Part shown: positions 23,031-33,800 of the stretch, in pieces
Position numbering within the stretch: position 1 is the first letter of the stretch
Layout of the letters: every line of letters starts with the position of its first letter
Source of the DNA: Hypericum androsaemum
Lineage: Eukaryota; Streptophyta; Magnoliopsida; Malpighiales; Hypericaceae
NCBI GenBank assembly: GCA_963995505.1
Contig: OZ023186.1
Location: 1,488,001-1,552,000 of the forward strand
Length of the DNA stretch: 64,000 bases
Direction: 5' to 3'
Made by a program: the position numbers and the translations under genes
The notes under the pieces: model-generated
The model's database searches: none
Seen by the model: only the letters and a program-made list of their open reading frames with translations
Told to the model about the DNA's origin: nothing

Positions 23031-24231
23031 AGTAAATTACTGCTGTATCCCTCTGGTTTGACTTAATCGATGATTTAATCCCTCTAGTTTCAAAAATTAT
23101 TCTCATGTCTCCCATCTTTGATTTTATTATACTCTCGGGTCCCTTGCTGATATCATCCACTCTATTTTTTCATTTTTATCATTGAAATGACCAAAATAAC
23201 CTCTTCAAAAAAAGGTACCAGAACCATCTCCAGCACCGGAACTGCTCGTCCTCCTCATCGGAGTGGCCCCATCTCTCCCTTTCGCCCCATCTGTCCCCCT
23301 CGGCCCTTCGCCCCCTCGCCCTTTCGCCCCCTTCCCGTAATTGCTTCCTCAAAAACAAGAGGGAGCCCATCGTCGTCGTCGTCGTCGACGTCGTCATCTT
23401 TGTACACCCATCCTCGTCATCGTCGATTGGAGCCCGTCCTCGTCGATGTGAGCCCGTCCTCATCCTCGTCCTCATCCTCATCTTCGATTGAAGCCTTTCC
23501 TCGTCGTCGTCAATTAGAACCTGTCCTCATCGTCATCGTCGATTGGAGCCCGTCATCGTCGTCGATTGAAGACCATCCTCGTCGTCATCTTCGTAAACCC
23601 ATCCTCATCATCGTCAATTAAAGCCCATCCTCGTCAATGTGAGCCCATCCCCCTCGTCGTCGATTGGAGCCCGTCCTCGTCCTCGTCGTCGATTTGAGCC
23701 TGTCCTCGTCGTCGTCGTCGTCGTCGTCGATTGGAGACCTTCCTCATCGTCATCTTCGTGAACCCATCCTCATCTCATCGATTGTAGTCAGTTCTCGTCG
23801 TCCTCGTCGATGTGAGCCCGTCCTCATCATCGATTAGGGCCCGTTCTAGTCATCATCATCGATTGGAGCTCTTCCTCATCATCGTCAATTGGAGCCCGTC
23901 CTCGTCGATTGGAGCTCATCCTCGTCGTCATTGTCGATTGGAGCCCGTCCTTGTCTCGTCGATTTGAGCTTCGTTGTCCTCGTCGTCGATTCGGTTTTTG
24001 TGTCGCCGGCATCAAGAATGATGATCAGGAGGAAGGAATAAACTTTTTTTTATTTTTTGAGGGTATTTTGGTTATTTCAGTGACAAAAATAAAAAAAAGA
24101 CCGACTGACATTTGACAGGAACCCGAAAGTATAATAAAATCAAAGAAAGGGGATATCAGAATGTTTTTCGAAACTAGAGGAACTAAATCGTTAATTAAGT
24201 CAAACTAGAAGGATACTACAGTAATTTGTCC
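23031..24231. mobile_element. 1.2-kb Mutator-like TIR element carrying a TCG-rich minisatellite
   Basis: Perfect 9-bp flanking repeat ATTAAAAAA at 23022-23030 and 24232-24240. The TIRs are about 180 bp each, imperfect (23031-23212 and about 24050-24231): left AGTAAATTACTGCTGTATCC, right complement GGACAAATTACTGTAGTATCC minus its first base. Both continue with TTTGACTTAAT and TTTGATTTTATTATACT. The interior (about 23360-24000) is a GAT/TCG-rich tandem array. No transposase frame seen. Long TIRs with a 9-bp TSD fit a MULE. Confidence 0.88.
23360..24000. repeat. TCG/CCTCGTCGTC minisatellite
   Basis: Irregular repeats of about 25-50 bp built from TTGGAGCCCGTCCTCGTCG with variable runs of TCG. 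It gives long open frames on both strands (Ser-rich on plus, Asp/Arg-rich on minus) that are products of the repeat, not evidence for a gene. Confidence 0.85.
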
Positions 24232-24240
24232 ATTAAAAAA

Positions 24241-24691
24241 TCCCCAAACATGAAACCCTAATTTATTTTATCAATCTAGAATACTTGCGAGGTTGTGTGA
24301 GGCTGAAGTGGGATGAGAGAGACCGCGAGGTGTGGTGGGTTTGGCTGCGTCGGTAGTGGACGGTGTGGTGGTGGTCGGGGGTGGAGAGTGTAAGCTGCTC
24401 GATGATGTCTGTTGTTTATAGGAAGGAGGTGTGGGCTTCTGTCCGGAGAGAGGAGTCAAGTGGAATTTTGTTTTGGCAAAATTACAGTTTAGTACTTCGG
24501 TATTTTGGTATTACAAAATAATACCGATATATCCCAAAATTCTCCCAAATACCGAAATTTACCGAATTTTCCTAAAAATTCATACCGAATTAAATCCCGA
24601 TATACCGATCCCGAACTCCTCAATACCGAAAAACTACCGAATATCCCGAATACCAAATCCCATTTGCACCCCTTCAGATCTCTTTCTATCC
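24241..24691. other. Spacer before the UBA pseudogene, with a second TACCGAA cluster
   Basis: 24260-24475 is G/T-rich unique sequence with no gene I can name. At 24490-24675 TACCGAA and CCCGAA motifs recur as at 16260-16420. The right end, read on the minus strand, is GGGGTGCAAATGGG, which resembles ends of plant hAT-type repeats. Probably an old TE fragment. Confidence 0.45.
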
Positions 24692-27473
24692 ACAAAAAAA
24701 AAATCAGATCTCTTCCTCTCTCTTCCCCCGAACTTTGCTCTCTCTTTTTTCCTCATTTTCCCCCATCCAAACCCTAATTCCGGTTCAATTCAGTTTGGGC
24801 CTGGAAACACCTCTCTCTCTAACCTTTTTCTTCTCCCAAGCGATCTCCGTCCAATCTCAATCGTCCGATCGATCCCCACCGCCACCGCCACAACCACCGC
24901 CACCGCCGGCGTCGTCTTCCCCTTCCGTCGCTTTCTCTCTCTATCCAAGGTTAGCTTCCCTTTCCCCTTCCCTCTCCTTTCTCTCTCCTCGCGTTTTGTT
25001 CTTCGATTAGGGATTGCGAACGACGGGGGATTTGTGATTCGTTGTGATTAGCAATTAGGTAAGTAATTGGATTTTTTTTCTATTTTTTGGAAAAAAGGGG
25101 GAAAAGTGAGGCCTTACGGATCTTCTATAGGGGAAATATTATATTTTGTTTTGTTGTCTAACCTTTTCTTTCTGGTGCGGAGAATTGGCGATCCTTGATT
25201 GATTACAATTGAAAAGGATGGATTTGTCGGTTTCTTGATTGGGTACAATTGCATTGCGTTGGGATTATTCGCGTGTCTGCTTTGGTCCCCTTTCTGTGCT
25301 GGTGGCTGATTGTCTCCAAAAAGATGGGATACTGAGGCGGAAAGTGGTTTTAATGTCCACCAGCGTGTTGGGGATAGAGTTGATACGATTTCCGATGGGA
25401 ATACACGTTCTTTTTCCTATCTTGTGTTGGGATTTAGGCCGCACATGCACAAATCTAGTCCGTTGCGTGGATTGAGAGGTTGTGTTTCTTGTTGTTGCCT
25501 GTGATTATTTTTGCTGGAAACATTTGTGGAGTGGGTGATTTCACCTGGCTGTAGTGCGCTCCAAGCACACTCCTTTTGAAGAATTTTTGTCTCTCTTTGG
25601 ATTAGCATTTGCATATGTTGACCCACTCTTCTTGGCCTTGGCATTATTGAGTGTTCCATATTGGAGTCTGCTTAAGTTTCCTTTTGTTCTAGCCATTGAA
25701 CTTATCATTTCTCAGTGGGGATGACGTTCCTCTTGTTTGTAGTACAGCCTGAACTGCTCTCAACGTTCTAGTACTGCAATTCTCTTAAGATTCATTTGTA
25801 ATTTCTTCTTCGTACATGCCAGGGTTCCTTTGAATGTTTTTTATTTTTCCTCATGCCATTGCCTTCCATGATTTTGCTTGTTGATTTTTGATCATTATAT
25901 TTGTTTTCTCATGTGAAGGAATCTTTTCTTCATGTTATTTTTGCTCTAAAAACTACTGTTCACATCATGTGTGGCAGCTTCTTATGTGTTCAATTAGAAA
26001 CTAGGTCGATTTCTTCCTTTTTTTTCTTTTGAGTGGTTTGTTGAATAGTTAAATCAACCTGCAGGAAAGCACTAGGATGTCGCCAGCATCAAGATCCAAG
26101 TCCAAGGAAAAAAAGGCTGCAAAGGAACCCCAGAAGGCATCATCAAAACCTGCTGGGCCTGTTAATGCTGATAGTGGTGCCCTAGCTACTGCATATAGTC
26201 CAATATCTGAAACGTTTCACAGCATTGAAAAATCTCCTACGTCATCTGTTCCTATGATTCAGACAAATGATCATTTTCGCAATATAGATGAGATAGATGA
26301 TCTTTAGGTGTTTCCAATGGAGCTGGGGCCGACGATGATTCTGTGTCCAATAATGCAAGCTGGTCTGGCGAGTCAGACGATCACAAAGAGAAGACTTCAG
26401 GAACGCCACTTCGGCAGGAAGCTGTACCTGGAGCTGACAATGACAAGCGGGAAAAGATTCGTAAAAAGAATGAGAGGAAACATCAGCGTCAAAAGGAGAG
26501 GCGGGCACAGGAATTACATAAGCGCTGTTGTGTCTATGTAATGTCCATGAGCGTTCAACAGCTGCTTTAATGTTGAATGAAGGGAAATTAGAAGAATCTA
26601 TTGCATGGCTGTTTGAGGGGGGTGAAGATGTGGATAAGTACAGGGACCATAATGTTGGTGGGGGTAACTTGAAGATAGACATAGCAGAAGAGCTTGCTAG
26701 GATCTCCGATATGGAAATCCAATACAAGTTCTCGAAGCAGGAGGTTGAAAGAGCAGTAGTTGCCTCAGAGGGTGATCTTGATAAGGCGGCTGAAAGTTTG
26801 AGGGCCCTTAAGTTGGACCCACCTACCACTCTTCTAAAGCCAGAAGAAAGGGATGATCTTTCAACGGCTCACAATGGTAAGCTATCATTTGACCAGAATG
26901 TTGGCAGACCACTACCGAAACCCAATCCAACTTCCATGGCTCAAGTTAGAAGAGATGACAGGGACTTTAATTACACAAAAGCACCTGTCGCTGTTATGGG
27001 GTCTTCAGAGATTGGGAGTAAAGCTGTACGAACTTTGAAGAGAATACCACCCAAAATGGACTGGGCAAAACCTCAGCAAGCAGCAGTGCTGGCTGAGAAA
27101 AGGTGGCCTAATGCAGGCTCAAATCCTTCTGTTTCTTTTTCTTTGGCCTCGCATTTGCAAGTTTCCCATGTTCCTGCCAAGTCCGAAACCCGTTTTCCAG
27201 CTACTGGCAGTGAATATAAGAACCTTCAGCCAACTGTCAGAGAACCAGTCATCATGATGCAACGCCCTCAATATTTAAGTCTAATACAGATTCCTGGTAC
27301 AAGTCTAATACAGATTCCTGGTACAAGTCTAAGAGATTCCTGGTACAAGTCTAATACAGATTCCTGGTACAAGTCTAAGAGATATTCCTGGTACAAGTCT
27401 AAGAGATATTCCTGGCACAAGTCTAAGACAGATTCCTGGTACAAGTATAAGCTCATCTCCTCCGGGACCTTGC
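24692..27473 (+). pseudogene. Decayed copy of the UBA-domain gene
   Basis: A close copy of 35345-37990, including the 5'-UTR exon, the UTR intron and the start MSPASRSKSKEKKAAKEP at 26077. A 1-nt deletion near 26302 shifts the frame into a TAG at 26305. A 49-bp deletion at 26546, relative to 37161-37209 of the intact copy, removes the QQLVSMGF helix of the first UBA domain. From 27274 the coding text is replaced by a minisatellite, resumes briefly (AAGCTCATCTCCTCCGGGACC) and then runs into antisense glycosyltransferase sequence. The last roughly 200 codons are absent. It could still be transcribed from its own promoter. Confidence 0.92.
27277..27450 (+). repeat. 24-bp minisatellite grown inside the UBA pseudogene
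   Basis: About seven imperfect copies of a roughly 24-bp unit (TGGTACAAGTCTAATACAG plus ATTCC; some units are a few bases shorter or end AAGAGATATTCC). In the intact copy the same place reads AAACAGGTTCCGGCTACAAG once, which looks like the seed. In frame it encodes LIQIPGTS, then a shifted YKSKRYSW pattern. Confidence 0.9.
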
Positions 27474-27712
27474 CACCGTGTGCCCACGGGAACGCGTCCG
27501 CGAACTCGAGAATCCTTTGGGAGTCGTTGATGGAGGCACCAGGCGGGGGGTGGTCGGTGTACACGTGAACGTGGACGGCATCGCCGGCAGGATACCGGGC
27601 GGCGGCGAGGGACCGGAGACAGTGGGCCGACGACGGGAGGCGGCTGTAGGCGAGGACCTTCACGAGGAAGGTGAAGTTGGGAGGATTGGGCGTAGTTTCG
27701 GGATTTTGCTAC
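27474..27712 (-). pseudogene. Fragment of a plant nucleotide-sugar glycosyltransferase-like gene
   Basis: The minus strand reads TFLVKVLAYSRLPSS, CLRSLAAARYP, VHVHVYTDHPPPGAS and ILEFADAFPWAHGGK without a stop. FLVKVL, CLRSLAAA and a short HVxxDH motif resemble the N-terminal part of a plant nucleotide-diphospho-sugar transferase family, which I know as membrane-associated and of unclear substrate. GC content is far above the surroundings. It is antisense to the UBA pseudogene and joined at GGACCTTGCCACC (about 27473). Family assignment is from memory; a distinct gene fragment is certain from composition and the abrupt junction. Confidence 0.55.
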
Positions 27713-27879
27713 ACGGTGTGTTCACGATCGTCTTTGCACATTTCTCTGCTGATCTAAAGGGGACGAGCTCTGTTCCTGTCTGGTATGGTGCAGCAAATTG
27801 GGTATCATTTAAGTATGTATATCAAATTTATGGTTCTCGTTTCTAAAAAAAAGATAAAGCGATCGGACATACTTATCTC

Positions 27880-29341
27880 AGAACGTACAGAATATGCCAG
27901 TCTCGAAAATGGGCTCCTTTGCCAAAAAGTGGGGAGATGTAATGTCCGAATGAATCAATCACGGGGTAGCAATTGTAATTCCAACATCCGACCCAATAAG
28001 TTCTACCCTCAGTCAGAACGTTACCAATGCTGCTTTGCTTGCTAGTTATAATAATTGCAACGATCATCAGAAAACAAAAATCATGGTAAAATTTTGCAAT
28101 ACTGCAAGAAATAGAATGAGATAATTTCTGGAAATCTGTAAAGAAATCAGAAAACGAAAAGTTAATGAAAAATATATATATATATATTTGGAGAGGTTTA
28201 ATGAAAAAGAATTACGTACATTGTATATGCTCAAAGTTGGAAAGATTGCCTAAGGAGCTATGGATGCTACCACATCAATTGTCCCTTTGCTTTTTCGGAA
28301 GTGGTAGATGGCGAAATGTCCAATGGAATGGCAAGAACATCAGGGGAACCCAGCTGCTTGGACTTGATTCCACTTCTCCAAGACGATCTTCTCTTCTTCC
28401 ACATACCGCCAATCGGGCTCCCCTCCTTGCATACTCATAAGCTACTTGCTGTCGTTGAAAATGTTACACGAGAATAATCAACGTTAACATATAGTTCGCC
28501 AAGTTCGTCCAACTTTGTATCGATTCGACTTCACTTGCGGTCAGTCGGTGATCTCGGAAGATAAAAGTAATAATTTGTTGGTAGCATTTAGTGAAATAGT
28601 TATTGGCTTAAACTAAATGACACCGACACCATTTGGTTAACAATTAATGAAAAAGTGTGAAAAGAAAGAAATAAGATGAAAGAAGAAAATTAGATTTTCA
28701 TTAAAAAAAAGATTTTCTGAGATGGCCTTTTGGAAATTAGATTTAACTTTTAGGAATTAATCTAGATGGCAAGTCTCTCTTGTCATTTGATTCATGCTAT
28801 CTATATTCAATTTATTAAGTCTTCTTTCTTTTTCTACATGTCTGTCATAAGCTACTATTGTTATAGTTTTAGAGGTGAATATTTACAAGTTGCTACATAA
28901 AAATCCTAAAAGTGTATTTGTCAGAACTCATTAGCAATAAATAGTAGAGACAAATAGTATTTTAAGAAAAGTAATTATTAATCACGTCTCAAAACATAAG
29001 TTTGAAGGTTTTCATCGGAGAGGTTCAAACATCATCGAGTCAATCATCTCACGATCATAAGTGACTCAACATCCAGATTTGGAGTACCAAGTTTGCTTGA
29101 AGATCATTCGTGTCTGATTGAATTTATCGACACTACAAATTCAGGTTTCATCATCAGTTAATAATTGACTCTCTAATCCCAGAAGAAGCACCCTTGATGA
29201 GTATGACTTTGCCGGCTACGTCTTCCTTGAATGCGATTCGCTTCACGTAGCTGACCAGACTAAAAAGCAAATAAGGTGAAAATGGGAGAGTAACGAGTGT
29301 CGTTAGAGGGATCAATATGTTAAGAATACCATAAACCAGAT
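27880..29341 (-). pseudogene. Steroleosin / 11-beta-HSD-like pseudogene, second copy (at least three exons)
   Basis: Exon 1 (29341-29160) begins just after the lost ATG and reads NILIPLTTLVTLPF, YLLFSLVSYVKR, then VILIKGASSGIRES, so TGASSGIGE is damaged. Intron 1 remnants lie at 28575-28452, and an insertion of about 575 bp (28576-29150) separates them from exon 1. Exon 2 (28448-28245) reads QVAYEYARRGARLAV and RREDRL, then loses frame. A later exon (about 28047-27880) has a broken YN..ASKAAL active-site helix with a 2-nt insertion and LRVEL.GSDVGITIATP. Clearly an SDR of the steroleosin type, clearly dead. Confidence 0.82.
28576..29150. mobile_element. Insertion of about 575 bp in steroleosin intron 1, possibly a solo LTR
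   Basis: Homology to the first copy's intron stops at 28575 and resumes at about 29151. The insert starts TGTTGGTAGC and ends TTTCATCATCA, LTR-like TG...CA ends, and has no coding potential. TAATAATT occurs at both edges and may be a duplication or chance. No partner LTR was seen. Confidence 0.5.
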
Positions 29342-30480
29342 GGAGGAGCAAGAGTGGAAAGAGTTGGAGGGCAAGGCGGTGACGATGATTTATTTGTGCT
29401 TGACGGATGACGTGTTGCATCATGTCATAGGTAAGGAGTCACAAGCTGGAGTTTGGAAGAAATTAGAGCATAGGTATATGTCAAGGTCTCTGTCGAACAA
29501 GTTTTATCTTAAGCAAAGGTTGCACGGGCTTAAGATCGTGGAGGGCTCAGATTTTAGCCAACACATCAACAGTTTCAATCAACTAGTGAGTAATTTGATA
29601 AGGGTCGATGTGAAGTTCAAGGATGAAGACAAGGCAATGTTGCTGCTGAATTTTTTACCAAGTTCCTACGAAAGTTTGATTACCACTCTAACTTGGGGCA
29701 AAAAGTCATTGGTGTTGACGAATATCACTAGTGCTCTGCTAGAATTTTATCAAAGGAAGAAATCCTGCAATGAACGAGGAGAACGACAGGTTGTGAGGGG
29801 TAACAATAGTCGTATAGAAGGAAGAAATGGAAGAGGATCCAAGTCTGGGTCAAAGAGGTTCAAAAAAAATTTCTTCGAGTGCGGAGAAAATGGCACATGA
29901 AGAATGATTATCCAAGAAGAACTCGGGACCACGAGGGAAAGGGATCGGCATCCATGAATATGGTCTCCTATTCGGATGAGTCAGATAGTGATTATCTTTC
30001 TGTCTTATCAGGTCCTAAGCATCCTATTGATTTCTGAATTTTGGATTACGCTTGTTCTTTTCACATGATGCCCAATTAAGGATTGGTCTGAAACCTACAA
30101 ATTCTTTAATTCAGGTATGGTGATTATAGGTGATGGTTCTACTTATAGAATTACTAGAATAGGAGACTTGCGAATCATGATCTGGGATGGTATTGAGAGA
30201 AAGTTATGTGGGATTTGACATGTTCTAAATTTGAAGAGGAATTTGATCTCATTAGGAGCCTTGGATTATAGTGGGTACAACTATAAGGTTGAAGGTGGTC
30301 TAATTAAGGTAGAGAAGGATGCTATGGTGGTGATGAATGGTGAAAGGAATGCTAGAAACACCTACAGGTTAGTGGGGGGCACACTTGTAGGTGGAGTCAC
30401 ATCAATGAATTTCGACGGAGGCAGAAAAAACTCTTGCCATATGAGGTTAGATCGTATAAAGGAGCTGTTGTAAAATTTCA
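29341..30480 (+). mobile_element. Copia element fragment (gag and protease region)
   Basis: The gag (frame 29340-29900) starts mid-protein with AVTMIYLCLTDDVLHHV, then VWKKLEHRYMSRSLSNK and LNFLPSSYESL, a UBN2-type copia gag. A broken zinc knuckle (FFECGENGT) and a damaged protease (ILDYACSFHM, about 30040) follow. Then comes NLISLGALDYSGYNYKVEGG with the pre-integrase segment ending near 30475. No LTR, integrase or RT found. It begins exactly where the steroleosin exon loses its start codon. Confidence 0.8.
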
Positions 30481-31229
30481 GGTAGGAGGATGAAGAATGG
30501 TGTAGCACAAACTCTTAGGACCTTACAATTCTTTCAGACAAAGTTCAACCCTCCGAAGGAAATTCGCGAGTACAATGAGTCTATGAACAATTGCTGTCAA
30601 GATACAAAGAAGCCCTTAACACCAAAATCGAATTCAAGATTTGTACTACCTTGACTCGACCAAAAACACACTAAAAATTTATGATGGTGCTTTTAAAAGA
30701 AGAAAGTAAGGGAAGGTTTTCGTGATGATGTTGTGTCTTAAAACGAAACGAGTTTGCTACCACTTATAGGGGACTTGCATCATAAAAGATGCATGTTCAT
30801 CACCAAATGACATGTCGGGTTTGTTGATGGTGGCTAATGGGAAAGGTCACATATTTTTTCAAGTTTGAAACCAAGAGTCACGAAATTTAAATCTGTCCAG
30901 GCTGACTAGCAGGCAGCCAATCAACTGGCATAAGACGCCAAGGTTCGATTTGTGTGTCTCCATTGGTGTCCGCCAATAGATTGGCATCCGCCAGGTCCTC
31001 CGAATTCAAAAGATGTATACCATTTCGGTCGGGGGTGCTGCCTTGTAAAGTATTTTCATTGTTATGAGCATGTTCATCACTGCTAAAATAGGTCGATCTC
31101 ATCACCCCCTGTCATAGCGCCCATATAATACAAATGCAACATGTTTGAAAATATCCAATATTTTTTCCCTATTTTCAAAACTTTTAAAACAGTAGACGAA
31201 ATAAAAGTTAGAAAATGGAGTGACTGCAT
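30481..31229. other. Unassigned sequence between two copia fragments
   Basis: A minus-strand open frame at 30887-31105 (72 codons, with LLNSEDLADANLLADTNG) looks protein-like but I do not recognise it. The rest shows nothing definite and may be decayed retrotransposon. Confidence 0.4.
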
Positions 31230-32875
31230 CACTTAATTGACTACCTACATACCCGGGTGGGATCAAACCAACGTAGTTCAAACTAGGATGAGAATAAGCA
31301 TCATCGTAGAAATCAATACATAGATGATAGGTATCTTTTGGATTTGAACCTTCACTTAGTGTAAGAGATTCAAAGTTCTATCGAGGTTCTATAGTGAACG
31401 AGTCTTAAACCAAGTACCCCTTATGATAAAACCAGAATCTCCACACATATTGATTTCAGGGAATAGTGTGTTCTGTAGCTCACACATTAATGGCCATGTG
31501 CTTATATCCTGGATTCATGAGTCTTCTTTAGAGAATGGTCTTATCTTCTTAGGAAATAGCCTGACTTTCGTACTCATGTAGGTAAGTCTTTTAAGGTATT
31601 TCTGCCATACACCTGTAAACCAACATAGACTTATTAAGAATTTGCATTCATCCTCATTCATGCAGAACCACTGAACTAATTTAGAAATAGAAAGTTTGAC
31701 TTAGTGTACCATAACTATTTTAATGACTTATTGGTACCCATTAAACCTTGTTTGTCTATTTTAAAATATATGTTGGGTTTCTGACATTGGTGGTCAACCT
31801 TCTTTCACAGACCTTAGTCTCATTTCCTTACACTTTATTGAAAATATTACCTTTGGTAGACTCTTCGTAAACGGGTCTTCCAAGTTTTTCTTTGTTTCAA
31901 TATAGTCAATTGCAACTACTCCTCTCTTGAACAATTGTCTTAATATTTTATGTCTAAGACTTGCATGTTTAGACTTTCCATTATACGTCTTGTTAGAGAC
32001 ATTATAGATCGTAGCTTGATTATTACAATTAATCAAGACTGCTAGAGATGGCTTCTTCCAAAGTAGGATCTCTATAAGTAAATTTTTAAGCCATTCTGCC
32101 TCCTTACCTGCATCGGCTAACACAATCAATTCTGACAACATCATTGAATCAGAAATACAGGTCTATTTCTTAGAACCCCAAGACACCGCAGCACCTCCTA
32201 ATGTAAATATTCATCCAGTAGTTGACTTGGACTTGGATTCTACATTATTCTAGTTAGCATCACTGTATCCTTCCAATACAGCAGGATAGTCTTGGTAATG
32301 TAAACCATAATTTATGGTTCCTTTAAAGTAATTCAACACTCTTACAAGTGCTCCCTAATATTCAACTCCTGGGTTACTTGAGAAACGACATAGCCCTCCC
32401 ATAGCCTTGAGCTATGTTCGATCTCGTGCAATGCGTATCATACATAAGACTCCCAATGATACTTTAATACTCAAGTTGTGCATGAGTGCGTATGATATTC
32501 TTCATTAACTTGATACTAGGATCTAAAGGAGTGGGGGCTGGTTTGTTATCAAAGTGACCATACTTCTTGAGAAATTTCTCAATGTAATGATATTGGGTTA
32601 ACGCCAACTCATCTCTCTTTCTTAGAATTTTAATTCTCAAGATCACATCAGCCTCTCCTAGATCTTTCATATCAAAATTAGACCTAAGAAACTTCGTTGC
32701 TTCTTCTAAATAAGATGTGTCAGTCCAAAAAATAAGCATATCATCAACATATAAACATAAAATTACACATCCAAAGTCATCATGTTTACTATATATATAT
32801 TTATCAACATCATTAACAATAAAACCATATGATAAAGTTGCTTCAAGCCATATATAAATTTCACTAACTTGCAAA
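31230..32875 (-). mobile_element. Copia element fragment (RT C-terminal half, RNase H, 3' region)
   Basis: The minus strand opens at about 32870 inside RT (KFIYGLKQ), shifts frame, then reads LCLYVDDMLIF, NFDMKDLGEADVIL and LTQYHYIEKFLKK (32874-32464). RNase H follows with SDANW-type remnants, GKEAEWLKNLLIEI and SKHASLRHKILRQL, ending near 31794. The 3' non-coding part to about 31230 resembles the 3' region of the element at 50473. It is cut off by NC2-alpha duplicate sequence at about 32876. No intact LTR found. Confidence 0.8.
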
Positions 32876-33099
32876 CTTGAATAAAATAGTACACAAACAA
32901 ATAAAAAGCAAAAACACCATCATTAAAAAAACAACAACGAAGAAGCGAACGAAAAGGGAGAATACTCACGGTGGGGAAGCGGGGTTCAAATTCAGTGGGG
33001 ACATGGATAATCCCCACTGAAAAGGATAGGGGCAATATTGGAAATACACTAATTAAAAAAATTAAAAAAATATCAGCAAAATAATACAATTTATGAAAA

Positions 33100-33500
33100 T
33101 ACAAGTATGGGATATATTGGTTTCTATTTTCTCGGATATTGGTTTCCATCTTCTATGCTATTGGTTTCATTCTGCTATGATATTGGTTTCATTCTACTAT
33201 GATATTGGTTTCTATCTTCTATGTTATTGGTTTCATTCTACTACAACATTGGTTTCATTCTACTATGATATTGGTTTCATTCCATCGTGATATTGGTTTT
33301 CATCTTCTCCAATATTGGTATCCCATTATAAGTAAAAATGTATACCATTTGAATGTATTAGTTTTATTCTTCTCCAATATTGGTATCCCATTATAAGTAA
33401 AAATGTATACCATTTGAATGTATTAGTTTTATTCTTCTCGAATATTGGTATCATCGTTCTAGGATATTGGTATCATTCTACTTTAATATTGGTATCATTC
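33100..33500 (+). repeat. ATATTGGTTTCATTCTAC tandem array
   Basis: About 13-15 units of roughly 22-24 bp around ATATTGGTTTCATTCTACTA, with a longer 74-bp repeat at 33306-33430. It yields repetitive open frames (LVSFYYDIGF) that I regard as artefacts. Confidence 0.85.
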
Positions 33501-33716
33501 ATCTATGAATTTTTGCTAGAATTTTAAGCACTAAGTTCGAACAACAACCAAACGCCAGCATAAAGTTCCAATCTTTAAATACAAAATCATCAGAACCACA
33601 TGAAATCGATCAATCCAGCAATAATCAAAGTCGAAACAGCATAAGGGTCATTTCTTTCGGACCAAATAATCAACGAAAAAAACTGGCGAAAAAAATAAAA
33701 AAAGACTTAATAAAAG

Positions 33717-33800
33717 AAGGGAGGGGGTGGGGGGGGAGGAGGCGGGGGGAGCTTCGGGGAAGAAGGGAAGGGGGGGAGGGGGTGGCGGGGAAGTTTTTTT
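33717..33800 (+). repeat. G-rich tract with quadruplex-forming potential
   Basis: Many runs of 3-8 G (GGGTGGGGGGGGAGGAGG and beyond) lie within about 80 bp, enough for several G-quadruplexes on the plus strand, inside the TIR element. Confidence 0.7.

Noticed and set aside
23187..24015. Long open frames on both strands in the TCG-rich region as Ser-rich or Asp-rich protein genes
   Set aside because: They are by-products of a triplet-like tandem array inside a TIR transposon. No conserved domain, splice structure or start context was seen.
24692..27473. A second functional UBA gene
   Set aside because: A frameshift with stop at 26305, loss of the MGF helix and replacement of the 3' third rule out a normal product.
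27873..28067. Minus-strand frame at 27873-28067 read as a new small gene
   Set aside because: In a neighbouring frame the same DNA gives the steroleosin ASKAAL...GSDVGITIATP segment, so the open frame is accidental.
33093..33396. Repeating LVSFYYDIGF frames as a repeat protein
   Set aside because: Translation of the ATATTGGTTTC array in a non-autonomous element; present in more than one frame.
33100..33500. CRISPR-like array (short repeats with spacers)
   Set aside because: Units are contiguous with no unique spacers, and the genome is plainly plant nuclear.
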